A DNA stretch of 7,027 nucleotides from Candidatus Heimdallarchaeota archaeon (lineage in GTDB: Archaea; Asgardarchaeota; Heimdallarchaeia; Hodarchaeales; S146-22), in NCBI GenBank assembly GCA_015520535.1, contig WAPZ01000690.1:1-7027 (forward strand). Direction: 5' to 3'. Below, one piece after another: positions 1 through 5,492 of the stretch. The notes beneath the pieces were generated by a model. That model was not told the DNA's origin, ran no database searches, and saw nothing but the letters and a program-made list of their open reading frames with translations. The position numbers were made by a program, and so were the translations under genes. The stretch's first letter is position 1; each line of letters starts with the position of its first letter.

Positions 1-2
1 GT

Positions 3-1025
3 GGTATTTGTTCAGGTGTTCATCAATTTACCTATTGTAACACCGTAGAACGCTTAGGCGATATTTCAATTTCAAAACGATCTGATTATATAAGGGCTTT
101 AGTCTTAGAGTTAGAGCGTATTCACAGTCACCTCCTATGGTTAGGTATTGTTGGGCATGAAGTTGGTTTTGAAACCTTGTTTATGTATATCTGGAAAGAT
201 CGCGAAGACGTTATGCAACTATTAGAAAAACTTTCTGGTAACCGTGTCAATTATGGGATGTCAGTTATTGGTGGTGTTAAGCGCGATTTAACACCAGAAC
301 TTGGAAAAGAAATTGTTAATGTCATGAATCACTACGAAGAAGTTTTACAACAGTATAAACAGATTTTATTAAACGATGACAGTATCATAAAAAGAACAAA
401 ACATGTTGGATATTTTCCAAAGAATAAAGCGCTTGAATTGGGTAGTGTTGGACCGACTGCACGTGCTTCTGGGGTGGATGTTGATTTACGGCGTGATATG
501 CCGTATTCAGTTTATCCAGAACTAGATTTTAACGTAATTGTTTATGAACAAGGTGATGCACTGGCTCGCGTCTTAGTTCGTTTTGATGAAACGGTTGAAA
601 GCATAAAAATGGTCAAACAACTTATTGAACAAATGCCAGAAGGAGAAATTGGCCGCTCAAAGAAGAGACGTTTTCCCGAAAAATGGGCGTATTTCCGTTC
701 CGAAGCTCCACGTGGCGAACTTTTTTATGCAATTAAAGGAAATGGGAAAGACAAGCCGGATCGCCTTAAGATTCGAACGCCAACATTAGCAAATATTTCT
801 TCTGTTGCTGAAATGCTTCGTGGATATTATATTGCTGACATTCCTGTTATCGTTGCCGGTATTGATCCTTGTATGAGTTGTATGGACAGAGTTGCTGTCA
901 TAGATCTGGATAAGTCTCCACAAAAACCTACATTTTTTACTGCAAAATCATTGCGTGAATATTCCATTAAATGGTATAAAGAGCATTATAATGTGGAATT
1001 TCCCGCCGAGTTGCGTTTTAAATAA
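3..1025 (+). CDS. [NiFe] hydrogenase group 4 large subunit / NuoD-like catalytic subunit, 5'-truncated
   Basis: This is the catalytic large subunit, on the soluble arm facing the cytoplasm. The frame is open from the left edge, and 340 residues plus a stop are visible; the start lies upstream. Visible residues 1-7 are GICSGVH, and the cut preceding codon ends in GT, as expected for the first Cys of the L1 motif CGICS..H. Downstream come LELERIHSHLLWLG (about 38-51), GNRVNYGMSVIGGVKRDL (about 80-97), VGPTARASGVDVDLRRDMPY (about 149-168), EAPRGE and RTPTLANI. The L2 motif DPCMSCMDR (288-296) has Cys at 290 and 293. The middle motifs are shared by NuoD and group 4 hydrogenases, but the Cys pairs are the Ni-Fe ligands of hydrogenases and are absent from true NuoD/FpoD. 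A 44-residue tail follows L2. Expected chemistry is H+/H2 interconversion. The neighbours are in Nuo/Fpo order. An N-terminal NuoC-type fusion cannot be judged. A sulfane-reducing Mbx/Mbs relative is less likely, because those lack part of the Cys set. Confidence 0.9.
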   Translation, partial: GICSGVHQFTYCNTVERLGDISISKRSDYIRALVLELERIHSHLLWLGIVGHEVGFETLFMYIWKDREDVMQLLEKLSGNRVNYGMSVIGGVKRDLTPELGKEIVNVMNHYEEVLQQYKQILLNDDSIIKRTKHVGYFPKNKALELGSVGPTARASGVDVDLRRDMPYSVYPELDFNVIVYEQGDALARVLVRFDETVESIKMVKQLIEQMPEGEIGRSKKRRFPEKWAYFRSEAPRGELFYAIKGNGKDKPDRLKIRTPTLANISSVAEMLRGYYIADIPVIVAGIDPCMSCMDRVAVIDLDKSPQKPTFFTAKSLREYSIKWYKEHYNVEFPAELRFK

Positions 1026-1037
1026 GTAATGAGTGAG

Positions 1038-1044
1038 AAGGTGG
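1038..1044 (+). promoter_or_regulatory. Ribosome binding site that sets the H-subunit start
   Basis: AAGGTGG lies six bases before the ATG at 1051. It falls inside the reading frame that begins at the upstream in-frame GTG (1033), so it argues that translation starts at 1051 and not at 1033. Confidence 0.65.
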
Positions 1045-1050
1045 AAAAAT

Positions 1051-2106
1051 ATGAGTGCACTTGAGGAATTAATAATAGAAATTGCCAAAATGTTAGTTTT
1101 TCCGGGGATTGTCTTCTGCATTCTTTTAGCCTTCTTTTACCAATGGCTGGATCGAAAGATTCACGCAAGAATTCAACGTCGCCGGGGACCCATGCTGGCA
1201 GGTCCGTGGGGACTATTCCAGCCCATAGCTGACTTCCTCAAATTGCTGAGCAAAGAAGATATTACAGTTGAAGGTGCGGATAAATTTGGTTTTAATATTC
1301 TCCCAATTATTGAACTGGCGGTTTCACTTTATCTCATACTCTTTATTCCAATCATTGGCTTAGAAGGACTGATTAGTATTCCAGGTGATTTAATCTTTAT
1401 ACTCTTTGTTTCAACGTTATTTAGTGTCATAATCATCTTTGCCGGTTATTTTTCAGCCAATAGATTTTCATTAGTTGGTTCTGAACGTGCGGGATTATTA
1501 TTTATTTCTTATGAAATCCCGTTATTTATCTCACTCATCACTCCAGCAATAATAACGAATGCGTTAGAGATTAGTGCCATTGTCAAATTTCAAAACAATA
1601 GTTTGAACCCGCTTGCCTTTTACTTTGTTTATTTGTTACTTATAGCACCGAGTTTCATCATCTATATTATTTGTATGATGGCAAAACTTGAACGTGTTCC
1701 ATTTGACGTTCCAGAAGCTGAATCAGAAATCATAGCAGGTTGGGCAACCGAATATACCGGAAAAAAACTGGCATTGTTTTTCCTAGCAAAAGATGTTCAG
1801 CAATTATTTTTGATTGGCTTAGGTGCTGCACTATTCATTGGTGGACCAGTTCCATTACCATATTTGCTGAATTTCGTTCCACAATCTCTGCATTGGTTGG
1901 TTAATTTATTTGGCTTTATTATTAAAGGAGCGATAATTGTAATGTTAATTTCGTTAATTCGATCTATAGCGGCACGATATCGAATCGATCAAATTAGAGA
2001 CTTTTTTTGGAAAATCTTAGTCCCTATAAGTGTTATTCAGCTAGTGGTCGTAATAGGTGTTATTTGGCTATTTGACCCCATTACGTGGGTATTAACAAAT
2101 TTTTGA
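1051..2106 (+). CDS. nuoH: Membrane subunit H (NuoH/FpoH/MbhM family)
   Basis: This integral membrane subunit joins the redox arm to the ion-pumping arm; in complex I it forms most of the quinone chamber and the entry of the E-channel. The protein is 351 aa with about eight membrane segments (roughly 11-31, 86-103, 112-134, 148-170, 190-211, 240-264, 284-304, 324-344), a normal family length. Diagnostic motifs are DRKIHARIQRRRGP (34-47), GLFQPIADFLKLLSKED (54-70), GSERAGLLFISYEIP (143-157), ERVPFDVPEAESE (214-226) followed by the acidic TEYTG (233-237), and a C-terminal RIDQIRDFFWKILVP (311-325). The charged loop around 214-237 is the family hallmark and contacts the large subunit. The ATG at 1051 is preferred over the in-frame GTG at 1033 because AAGGTGG sits six bases before it. 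The gene lies 25 nt after the large subunit, and its TGA overlaps the next gene's ribosome site. The family is certain; whether it binds a quinone here is not. Confidence 0.95.
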   Translation: MSALEELIIEIAKMLVFPGIVFCILLAFFYQWLDRKIHARIQRRRGPMLAGPWGLFQPIADFLKLLSKEDITVEGADKFGFNILPIIELAVSLYLILFIPIIGLEGLISIPGDLIFILFVSTLFSVIIIFAGYFSANRFSLVGSERAGLLFISYEIPLFISLITPAIITNALEISAIVKFQNNSLNPLAFYFVYLLLIAPSFIIYIICMMAKLERVPFDVPEAESEIIAGWATEYTGKKLALFFLAKDVQQLFLIGLGAALFIGGPVPLPYLLNFVPQSLHWLVNLFGFIIKGAIIVMLISLIRSIAARYRIDQIRDFFWKILVPISVIQLVVVIGVIWLFDPITWVLTNF

Positions 2107-2111
2107 GGTGA
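2105..2111 (+). promoter_or_regulatory. Ribosome binding site for the I subunit (GTG start)
   Basis: GAGGTGA begins within the TGA stop of the H gene and lies six bases before the GTG at 2118. It supports a GTG start and translational coupling of H and I. Confidence 0.7.
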
Positions 2112-2117
2112 AATAAC

Positions 2118-2477
2118 GTGAGTTTTGGTATAATTTTAAAAGAGGCTTTAAAAAATTTCTTTACAAAGCCTGTGACGACTAAATATCCTTTTGAACCCGC
2201 ACATCCGCCAGATAAATTTCGCGGATTGCCTATCCATCTGATTGAAGCGTGCACAGGCTGTGGGTTATGTGAAAAAGACTGTCCGGCTGATGCAATCAAG
2301 ATGATTCCTGATGAAAGAACGAGAAAAAAACAAGCGCCGGAATTTTATTACTGGAAATGCATTCGCTGTGCTCAATGCTACTACTCTTGTCCTTTTGACG
2401 CTATTTTCATGTCAAAGGTATTTGAGGTCTCTGTTTATGATAAAACTGCTATTTCCAGTGAGGCTATTCATAAATAA
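2118..2477 (+). CDS. nuoI: 2x[4Fe-4S] ferredoxin-type subunit I (NuoI/FpoI/MbhN family)
   Basis: This electron-transfer subunit of the peripheral arm carries electrons between the input module or ferredoxin and the proximal cluster of the small subunit. The protein is 119 aa and contains two complete CxxCxxCxxxCP motifs: Cys 45, 48, 51 and 55 (CTGCGLCEKDCP) and Cys 81, 84, 87 and 91 (CIRCAQCYYSCP), each followed by a DAI segment. This is the pattern for clusters N6a and N6b. The N-terminal stretch (about 1-40: an amphipathic helix, then PFEPAHPPDKFRGLPI) matches the membrane-surface anchor and R-G-(L/x)-P entry typical of NuoI. There is no membrane span and only a short C-terminal tail, closer to archaeal and hydrogenase homologues than to the longer bacterial NuoI. 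It starts at GTG 2118 with GAGGTGA six bases upstream. Its position between H and J is the Nuo/Fpo arrangement; in Mbh operons the homologue is at the end. Confidence 0.95.
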   Translation: MSFGIILKEALKNFFTKPVTTKYPFEPAHPPDKFRGLPIHLIEACTGCGLCEKDCPADAIKMIPDERTRKKQAPEFYYWKCIRCAQCYYSCPFDAIFMSKVFEVSVYDKTAISSEAIHK

Positions 2478-2482
2478 GCTGT

Positions 2483-2489
2483 GAGGTGA
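2483..2489 (+). promoter_or_regulatory. Ribosome binding site that sets the J1 start
   Basis: GAGGTGA ends five bases before the ATG at 2495. It overlaps an in-frame GTG at 2486, which would be the start only if the ribosome site were ignored, so ATG 2495 is chosen. Confidence 0.7.
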
Positions 2490-2494
2490 ATAAA

Positions 2495-2782
2495 ATGGCT
2501 GATGTATTATCTCAATTACTTGGAATTGATATAACCGAAGTCTCTTTATATCTGTATTTGATTCTTCTAGTAGTCGTTGCTGTTTATATTGCGGAAAGCA
2601 AGAAATTGACCTATTCTATCGGAGCGTTTGCCATTTACGGTATAGTTATTGGATTAATTTTCATTGCACTTGGCAGCCCCTTGTTAGCTGCGATACAAGT
2701 CTTAGTGTTTTCAGGGACCATTTCTATTCTGATGTTAGCCATAATTTCATTAGGTCGAGGTGAGGAAATTGTCGAAACTTGA
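2495..2782 (+). CDS. nuoJ: NuoJ N-terminal half-type membrane subunit (J1; MbhD-like)
   Basis: This small membrane subunit of 95 aa has three predicted segments (about 17-33, 40-59, 62-86). The third contains SPLLAAIQVLVFSGTISIL (61-79), which corresponds to NuoJ TM3 (A-x-x-Q-(I/V)-L-V-(F/Y)-x-G), the pi-bulge helix that links the redox site to the central water channel in complex I. The protein stops right after this helix (RGEEIVET), so it covers only the first half of a bacterial NuoJ. The second half is the next gene. The first helices also resemble MbhD/MrpA-C-terminal subunits of hydrogenases and Mrp antiporters. The ATG at 2495 is chosen over GTG 2486 because of the well-placed GAGGTGA. 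The gene follows the I gene by 17 nt and overlaps J2. J split into two genes is familiar from archaeal Fpo/Nuo-type operons, so a sequencing frameshift is not the favoured explanation. Confidence 0.85.
   Translation: MADVLSQLLGIDITEVSLYLYLILLVVVAVYIAESKKLTYSIGAFAIYGIVIGLIFIALGSPLLAAIQVLVFSGTISILMLAIISLGRGEEIVET
2757..2763 (+). promoter_or_regulatory. Ribosome binding site for J2 inside the J1 gene
   Basis: GAGGTGA lies within the last codons of J1 and ends five bases before a TTG at 2769, the same motif and spacing seen before J1. It points to TTG 2769 as the J2 start, not the in-frame GTG at 2760, which overlaps the motif, or ATG 2784, which is too far away. Confidence 0.6.
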
Positions 2783-3095
2783 TATGGATAGAGTTATGGG
2801 TGGTATCTTGACTATAGCTTTTTTTGCTGTTTTAATCTATTTTGTGTTCCAATTATCAGATTTTAAGCCAATTTTGTGGCTACCAAAGTCCATTATAACA
2901 GATCTTAGTCAACGTTTAGTTCCTACACCGGGTGTCGTCATCACGCAAGATGTCCAGCTTTCAAATTATCTTTGGAAAGCACGCTTTTACGACTTGTTAT
3001 TGCAAGGCACGACACTTTTAGTGGCAGGTGCGGGTGCACGACACCTATTTGGTGGAATAAGAAATCATACTACGGAGGAACAAGAAAATGTTTGA
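2769..3095 (+). CDS. nuoJ: NuoJ C-terminal half-type membrane subunit (J2; MbhE/MbhF-like features)
   Basis: This is a small membrane protein of 108 aa if it starts at TTG 2769 (111 aa from GTG 2760). It has two predicted membrane segments (about 9-28 and 74-94) separated by an external-type loop containing PTPGVVITQDVQLSNYLW. Position and topology match the last two helices of NuoJ, completing J1. The second helix begins with NYLWKARFYDLLLQGTTLLV (66-85). This resembles the R-x-x-D-(T/x)-x-x-(E/Q)-x-x-V-L segment of MbhE/MrpA-C-terminal/MrpB-type subunits at least as much as the Y-x-x-(P)FE helix of bacterial NuoJ; the usual Glu is Gln 79 here. The start is inside J1 (14-nt overlap) and the stop lies 8 nt into the K gene, so translation of J1-J2-K is probably coupled. 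The role in the membrane arm follows from context; the exact family label is less certain than for its neighbours. Confidence 0.75.
   Translation: MSKLDMDRVMGGILTIAFFAVLIYFVFQLSDFKPILWLPKSIITDLSQRLVPTPGVVITQDVQLSNYLWKARFYDLLLQGTTLLVAGAGARHLFGGIRNHTTEEQENV
3074..3078 (+). promoter_or_regulatory. Ribosome binding site for the K subunit
   Basis: GGAGG lies nine bases before ATG 3088, inside the end of J2. It supports the overlapping start of K. Confidence 0.6.
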
Positions 3096-3420
3096 AGGAA
3101 CATCATTATATCTTACAATTACGGCACTTATTATTTTCTTAATTGGTCTTTACATATTAGCCTCCCATCGCCACATGATTAAGAAATTGATTGGGATTGA
3201 AATGCTGGTGGGTGCTGTTAACCTTAATGCTCTTAGTATGGCATTAGAACTAAATGTTATCTCAGAAACTCCGCTAATTGATCCTTTTGTCGGTGTAATT
3301 ATCATCATTTCAACAACTATCGGTGCCGTTGTAGCAGCTGTTGGTTTTGGTTTAGCATATTGGTCTTTTGAAAGTTGTAAAACCTTAAATACGAATTGTC
3401 TTTCTAAATTAAAACATTAA
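3088..3420 (+). CDS. nuoK: Membrane subunit K (NuoK/FpoK/MbhG/MrpC family)
   Basis: This is the small central-axis membrane subunit of the ion-pumping arm. The protein is 110 aa with three predicted helices (about 7-25, 31-53, 66-92). Helix 2 has the family motif GIEMLVGAVNLN (36-47) with Glu 38, the counterpart of the conserved TM2 glutamate (E36 in E. coli NuoK) that takes part in proton relay. Helix 3 follows DPFVG and has no acidic residue, so the second glutamate (E72 in E. coli) is missing; that is the state seen in MrpC/MbhG-type proteins. A polar tail with two Cys (about 93-110: SFESCKTLNTNCLSKLKH) extends past the last helix, making the protein slightly longer than typical NuoK (about 100 aa). 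It starts at ATG 3088 with GGAGG nine bases upstream, overlapping J2 by 8 nt. It is followed by the longest gap in the cluster (42 nt). Confidence 0.92.
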   Translation: MFEGTSLYLTITALIIFLIGLYILASHRHMIKKLIGIEMLVGAVNLNALSMALELNVISETPLIDPFVGVIIIISTTIGAVVAAVGFGLAYWSFESCKTLNTNCLSKLKH

Positions 3421-3450
3421 ACGAATGGTATTTCCAAAAGTAAGACTAAA

Positions 3451-3457
3451 AAGGTGA
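3451..3457 (+). promoter_or_regulatory. Ribosome binding site that sets the L-subunit start
   Basis: AAGGTGA ends five bases before ATG 3463. The in-frame GTG at 3454 overlaps this motif, so ATG 3463 is the better start. Confidence 0.7.
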
Positions 3458-3462
3458 TTAAA

Positions 3463-5490
3463 ATGTTGATTGAGGCACCATATTTAGTATGGTTGATTCC
3501 CTTTTTCGGTGCAGTATTAGTTATAGGTGCACGATACATCCATCGATACCTCGCCAGTGGAATTGCGATCTTATCCGGCGCACTTTCTATGCTTTTTGCT
3601 TACACACTCGTTCCAGATGTGTTAACAGGTATAATCACACTTTTTGATGGAAAACAACTCGGAAACCTCCCGTACGATTGGTCATTTCCATGGACATATT
3701 TTTATGATGCCACTGGAAATGCATTTGTAGTGTCCTTTGGCATGCTTATTGATCCACTTACCGTGTTTATGCTCATTGTGGTAACAACCATTAGTTTTCT
3801 AATTTTAGTGTATTCTTTAGAATATATGGAACATGAATCAACCATGGAATTAGGACGATATTGGTTTTGGATGCTCATTTTTATCGGATCAATGTGTCTG
3901 CTAGTAAGTGCGGACAATTTTATTCTTATGTTCTTTGGCTGGGAATTAGTGGGCTTATGTTCATGGCAGTTAATTTCTTTTTGGCATAACAAGACAACAC
4001 CATCTCCAACACCCGAATTTGAAACTGAGGGCGAATACAACGCTCACTGCGGTCTCAAAGCCTTTATAATGACAAGTTTTGGTGATATATTCTTACTGTT
4101 AGGTATGTTATTAATAGGGTGGGCTACTTTTCAATCATTCGGCCATTTAGAGTTCAACTTCCTTAAACTTCAAGATGATATTACATGGATGAAAACTCTT
4201 TCCGACGCTGGGTTGATTGGAATCTTTGGTATTCTCATTTTCGGCGGAGCCGTTGGAAAAAGTGCTCAATTTCCCCTCCACGAATGGTTACCCGAGGCGA
4301 TGGCCGGTCCAACGACGGTTAGTGCCTTAATTCATGCCGCCACCATGGTTAAAGCGGGTGTCTATTTGGTAGCACGAATAATTCCAATCTTTTATCTGGG
4401 TCTTACCAGCGGCGGATATGTAGACCTGAAAGACTTCTTTATGGCAGTTGCTTTTATTGGAGCTTTTACTGCGTTTTTAGCGGCAACCCAAGGAATGGTT
4501 GCACAAGAAGTCAAAAAAGTCCTTGCATATTCTACTGTCTCTCAAATTGGCTATATGATGCTCATTTTAGGAACTGTCGGTTTATTAATAAAAGAGGCTG
4601 TATATGAGGCTTATTTTGCTGGAATGTTTCACTTAATGGCTCATGCTGTATTTAAAGCACTCCTTTTCTTATCAGCTGGAGTCTTACTGCACAAACTTCA
4701 CACTAAGTCAATGATGGAAATGGGTGGGCTCAAAGACAAAATGCCTCTCACATTTGTGGTCATGTTAATCGGTGCAGCTTCTTTGGCAGGAATACCACCA
4801 CTTTCGGGATTTTATTCGAAAGAACACATTTTCAGCGTACTTTTTGCGGAAAATGATCCTCTCATTTTGATACTGTTTGGATTTGCAGCAGTAACAGCCA
4901 TTCTCACCGTTTTTTACAGTTTTAGAATGATCGGACTAATATTTTATGGTGAACCTTCGTCCCATATTAATGAAATGCTTACTACGCATCCCGAAAAAGT
5001 CAAAGATCCTTCTTGGATAATGTTAGGACCGCTCACAATCCTTGCCTTCTTTTCCGTAACAATCGGTTTTATCAATAATGCAGTAGCAGACTTTTTGTTT
5101 AAACGCGGTGCTTTTGGCGCAAACGAAGCAGAAATAACCCAGAATTTAATTGATGCAGTTATTGCTCCCTTCTTATCAATCACCTTTGTGATTACAGTTA
5201 TTATTCTTGTGATCGGCTTTGTTCCAGCATATCTTCTTTACTTTAAGCGGTCCCTGGACCCAGAAACCATTGTCAATAGCAATCCTCTCTTCCGTGGTCT
5301 TTATCGGTTCTTTTGGAATCGATGGTATATCAATGCTCTTTATTATAAGTTGTTTGTCGACGGCGTGCAGTATGTAGCCGAACAACTACGAAAAATCCAG
5401 ACTGGGCGCTTAGGAACAAACATCAAATATATGCTGATAGGATTTCTCCTTATAAGTATTCTTGGTATATTAAGTTTAGGAGGGCTTTAA
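3463..5490 (+). CDS. nuoL: Antiporter-like membrane subunit L (NuoL/FpoL)
   Basis: This distal ion-pumping subunit of the Mrp-antiporter-like family has 675 aa and about 16 membrane helices. Visible hallmarks are FFGWELVGLCSWQLI (158-172) with Glu 161 (NuoL E144); GGAVGKSAQFPLHEWLPEAM (261-280) with Lys 266 (K229); AGPTTVSALIHAATMVKAGV (281-300) with His 291; KKVLAYSTVSQIGYMM (351-366); MFHLMAHAVFKALLFLSAG (388-406) with Lys 398 (K342); and LSGFYSKE with Lys 453 (K399). After TM15 (about 570-593) there is an amphipathic stretch (about 610-650: YRFFWNRWYINALYYKLF onward) and a final helix (about 655-672). This is the lateral helix HL plus TM16 architecture of complex I NuoL. A Thr/Pro/Glu-rich loop (176-198) is longer than in E. 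coli. The usual TR.GD motif reads TSFGD (204-208), so the conserved Arg is Ser 205. ATG 3463 is chosen from the ribosome site. The next gene starts 2 nt after its stop. Confidence 0.95.
   Translation: MLIEAPYLVWLIPFFGAVLVIGARYIHRYLASGIAILSGALSMLFAYTLVPDVLTGIITLFDGKQLGNLPYDWSFPWTYFYDATGNAFVVSFGMLIDPLTVFMLIVVTTISFLILVYSLEYMEHESTMELGRYWFWMLIFIGSMCLLVSADNFILMFFGWELVGLCSWQLISFWHNKTTPSPTPEFETEGEYNAHCGLKAFIMTSFGDIFLLLGMLLIGWATFQSFGHLEFNFLKLQDDITWMKTLSDAGLIGIFGILIFGGAVGKSAQFPLHEWLPEAMAGPTTVSALIHAATMVKAGVYLVARIIPIFYLGLTSGGYVDLKDFFMAVAFIGAFTAFLAATQGMVAQEVKKVLAYSTVSQIGYMMLILGTVGLLIKEAVYEAYFAGMFHLMAHAVFKALLFLSAGVLLHKLHTKSMMEMGGLKDKMPLTFVVMLIGAASLAGIPPLSGFYSKEHIFSVLFAENDPLILILFGFAAVTAILTVFYSFRMIGLIFYGEPSSHINEMLTTHPEKVKDPSWIMLGPLTILAFFSVTIGFINNAVADFLFKRGAFGANEAEITQNLIDAVIAPFLSITFVITVIILVIGFVPAYLLYFKRSLDPETIVNSNPLFRGLYRFFWNRWYINALYYKLFVDGVQYVAEQLRKIQTGRLGTNIKYMLIGFLLISILGILSLGGL
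5478..5484 (+). promoter_or_regulatory. Ribosome binding site for the M/N-type subunit
   Basis: AGGAGGG lies in the last codons of the L gene, eight bases before ATG 5493. It fixes the start of the next gene and suggests coupling to L. Confidence 0.65.
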
Positions 5491-5492
5491 AA

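Noticed and set aside
177..179. ATG 177 as the start of the large-subunit gene
   Set aside because: The frame is open to the left edge, and the 58 codons before it encode conserved family sequence (GICSGVH and LELERIHSHLLWLG), so the gene begins upstream of the window.
3..1025. Ordinary complex I NuoD
   Set aside because: The CxxC-type motifs at both ends (GIC at the edge and DPCMSC) and the tail after L2 are hydrogenase features that NuoD lacks. The shared middle motifs do not discriminate.
1033..1050. GTG 1033 as the H-subunit start
   Set aside because: The ribosome site AAGGTGG would lie inside the gene, and the added residues (MRRWKN) match nothing in the family; ATG 1051 fits better.
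2495..3095. J1/J2 as a single gene broken by a frameshift or sequencing error
   Set aside because: J2 has its own ribosome site with the same spacing as J1, the break falls in the loop between NuoJ TM3 and TM4, and split J genes are known in archaeal operons. No slippery site was seen.
3421..3462. Promoter or terminator in the K-L gap
   Set aside because: No inverted repeat, T-run or clear TATA/BRE-like element was found in the 42 nt; only the ribosome site of L is supported.
3702..4040. Open frame of 112 codons on the minus strand opposite the L gene
   Set aside because: It mirrors a strongly conserved plus-strand gene, has no recognisable domain or ribosome site, and is a shadow frame. 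The same holds for minus-strand frames at 986-1168, 2081-2299, 4944-5183, 5176-5385 and 6599-6820.
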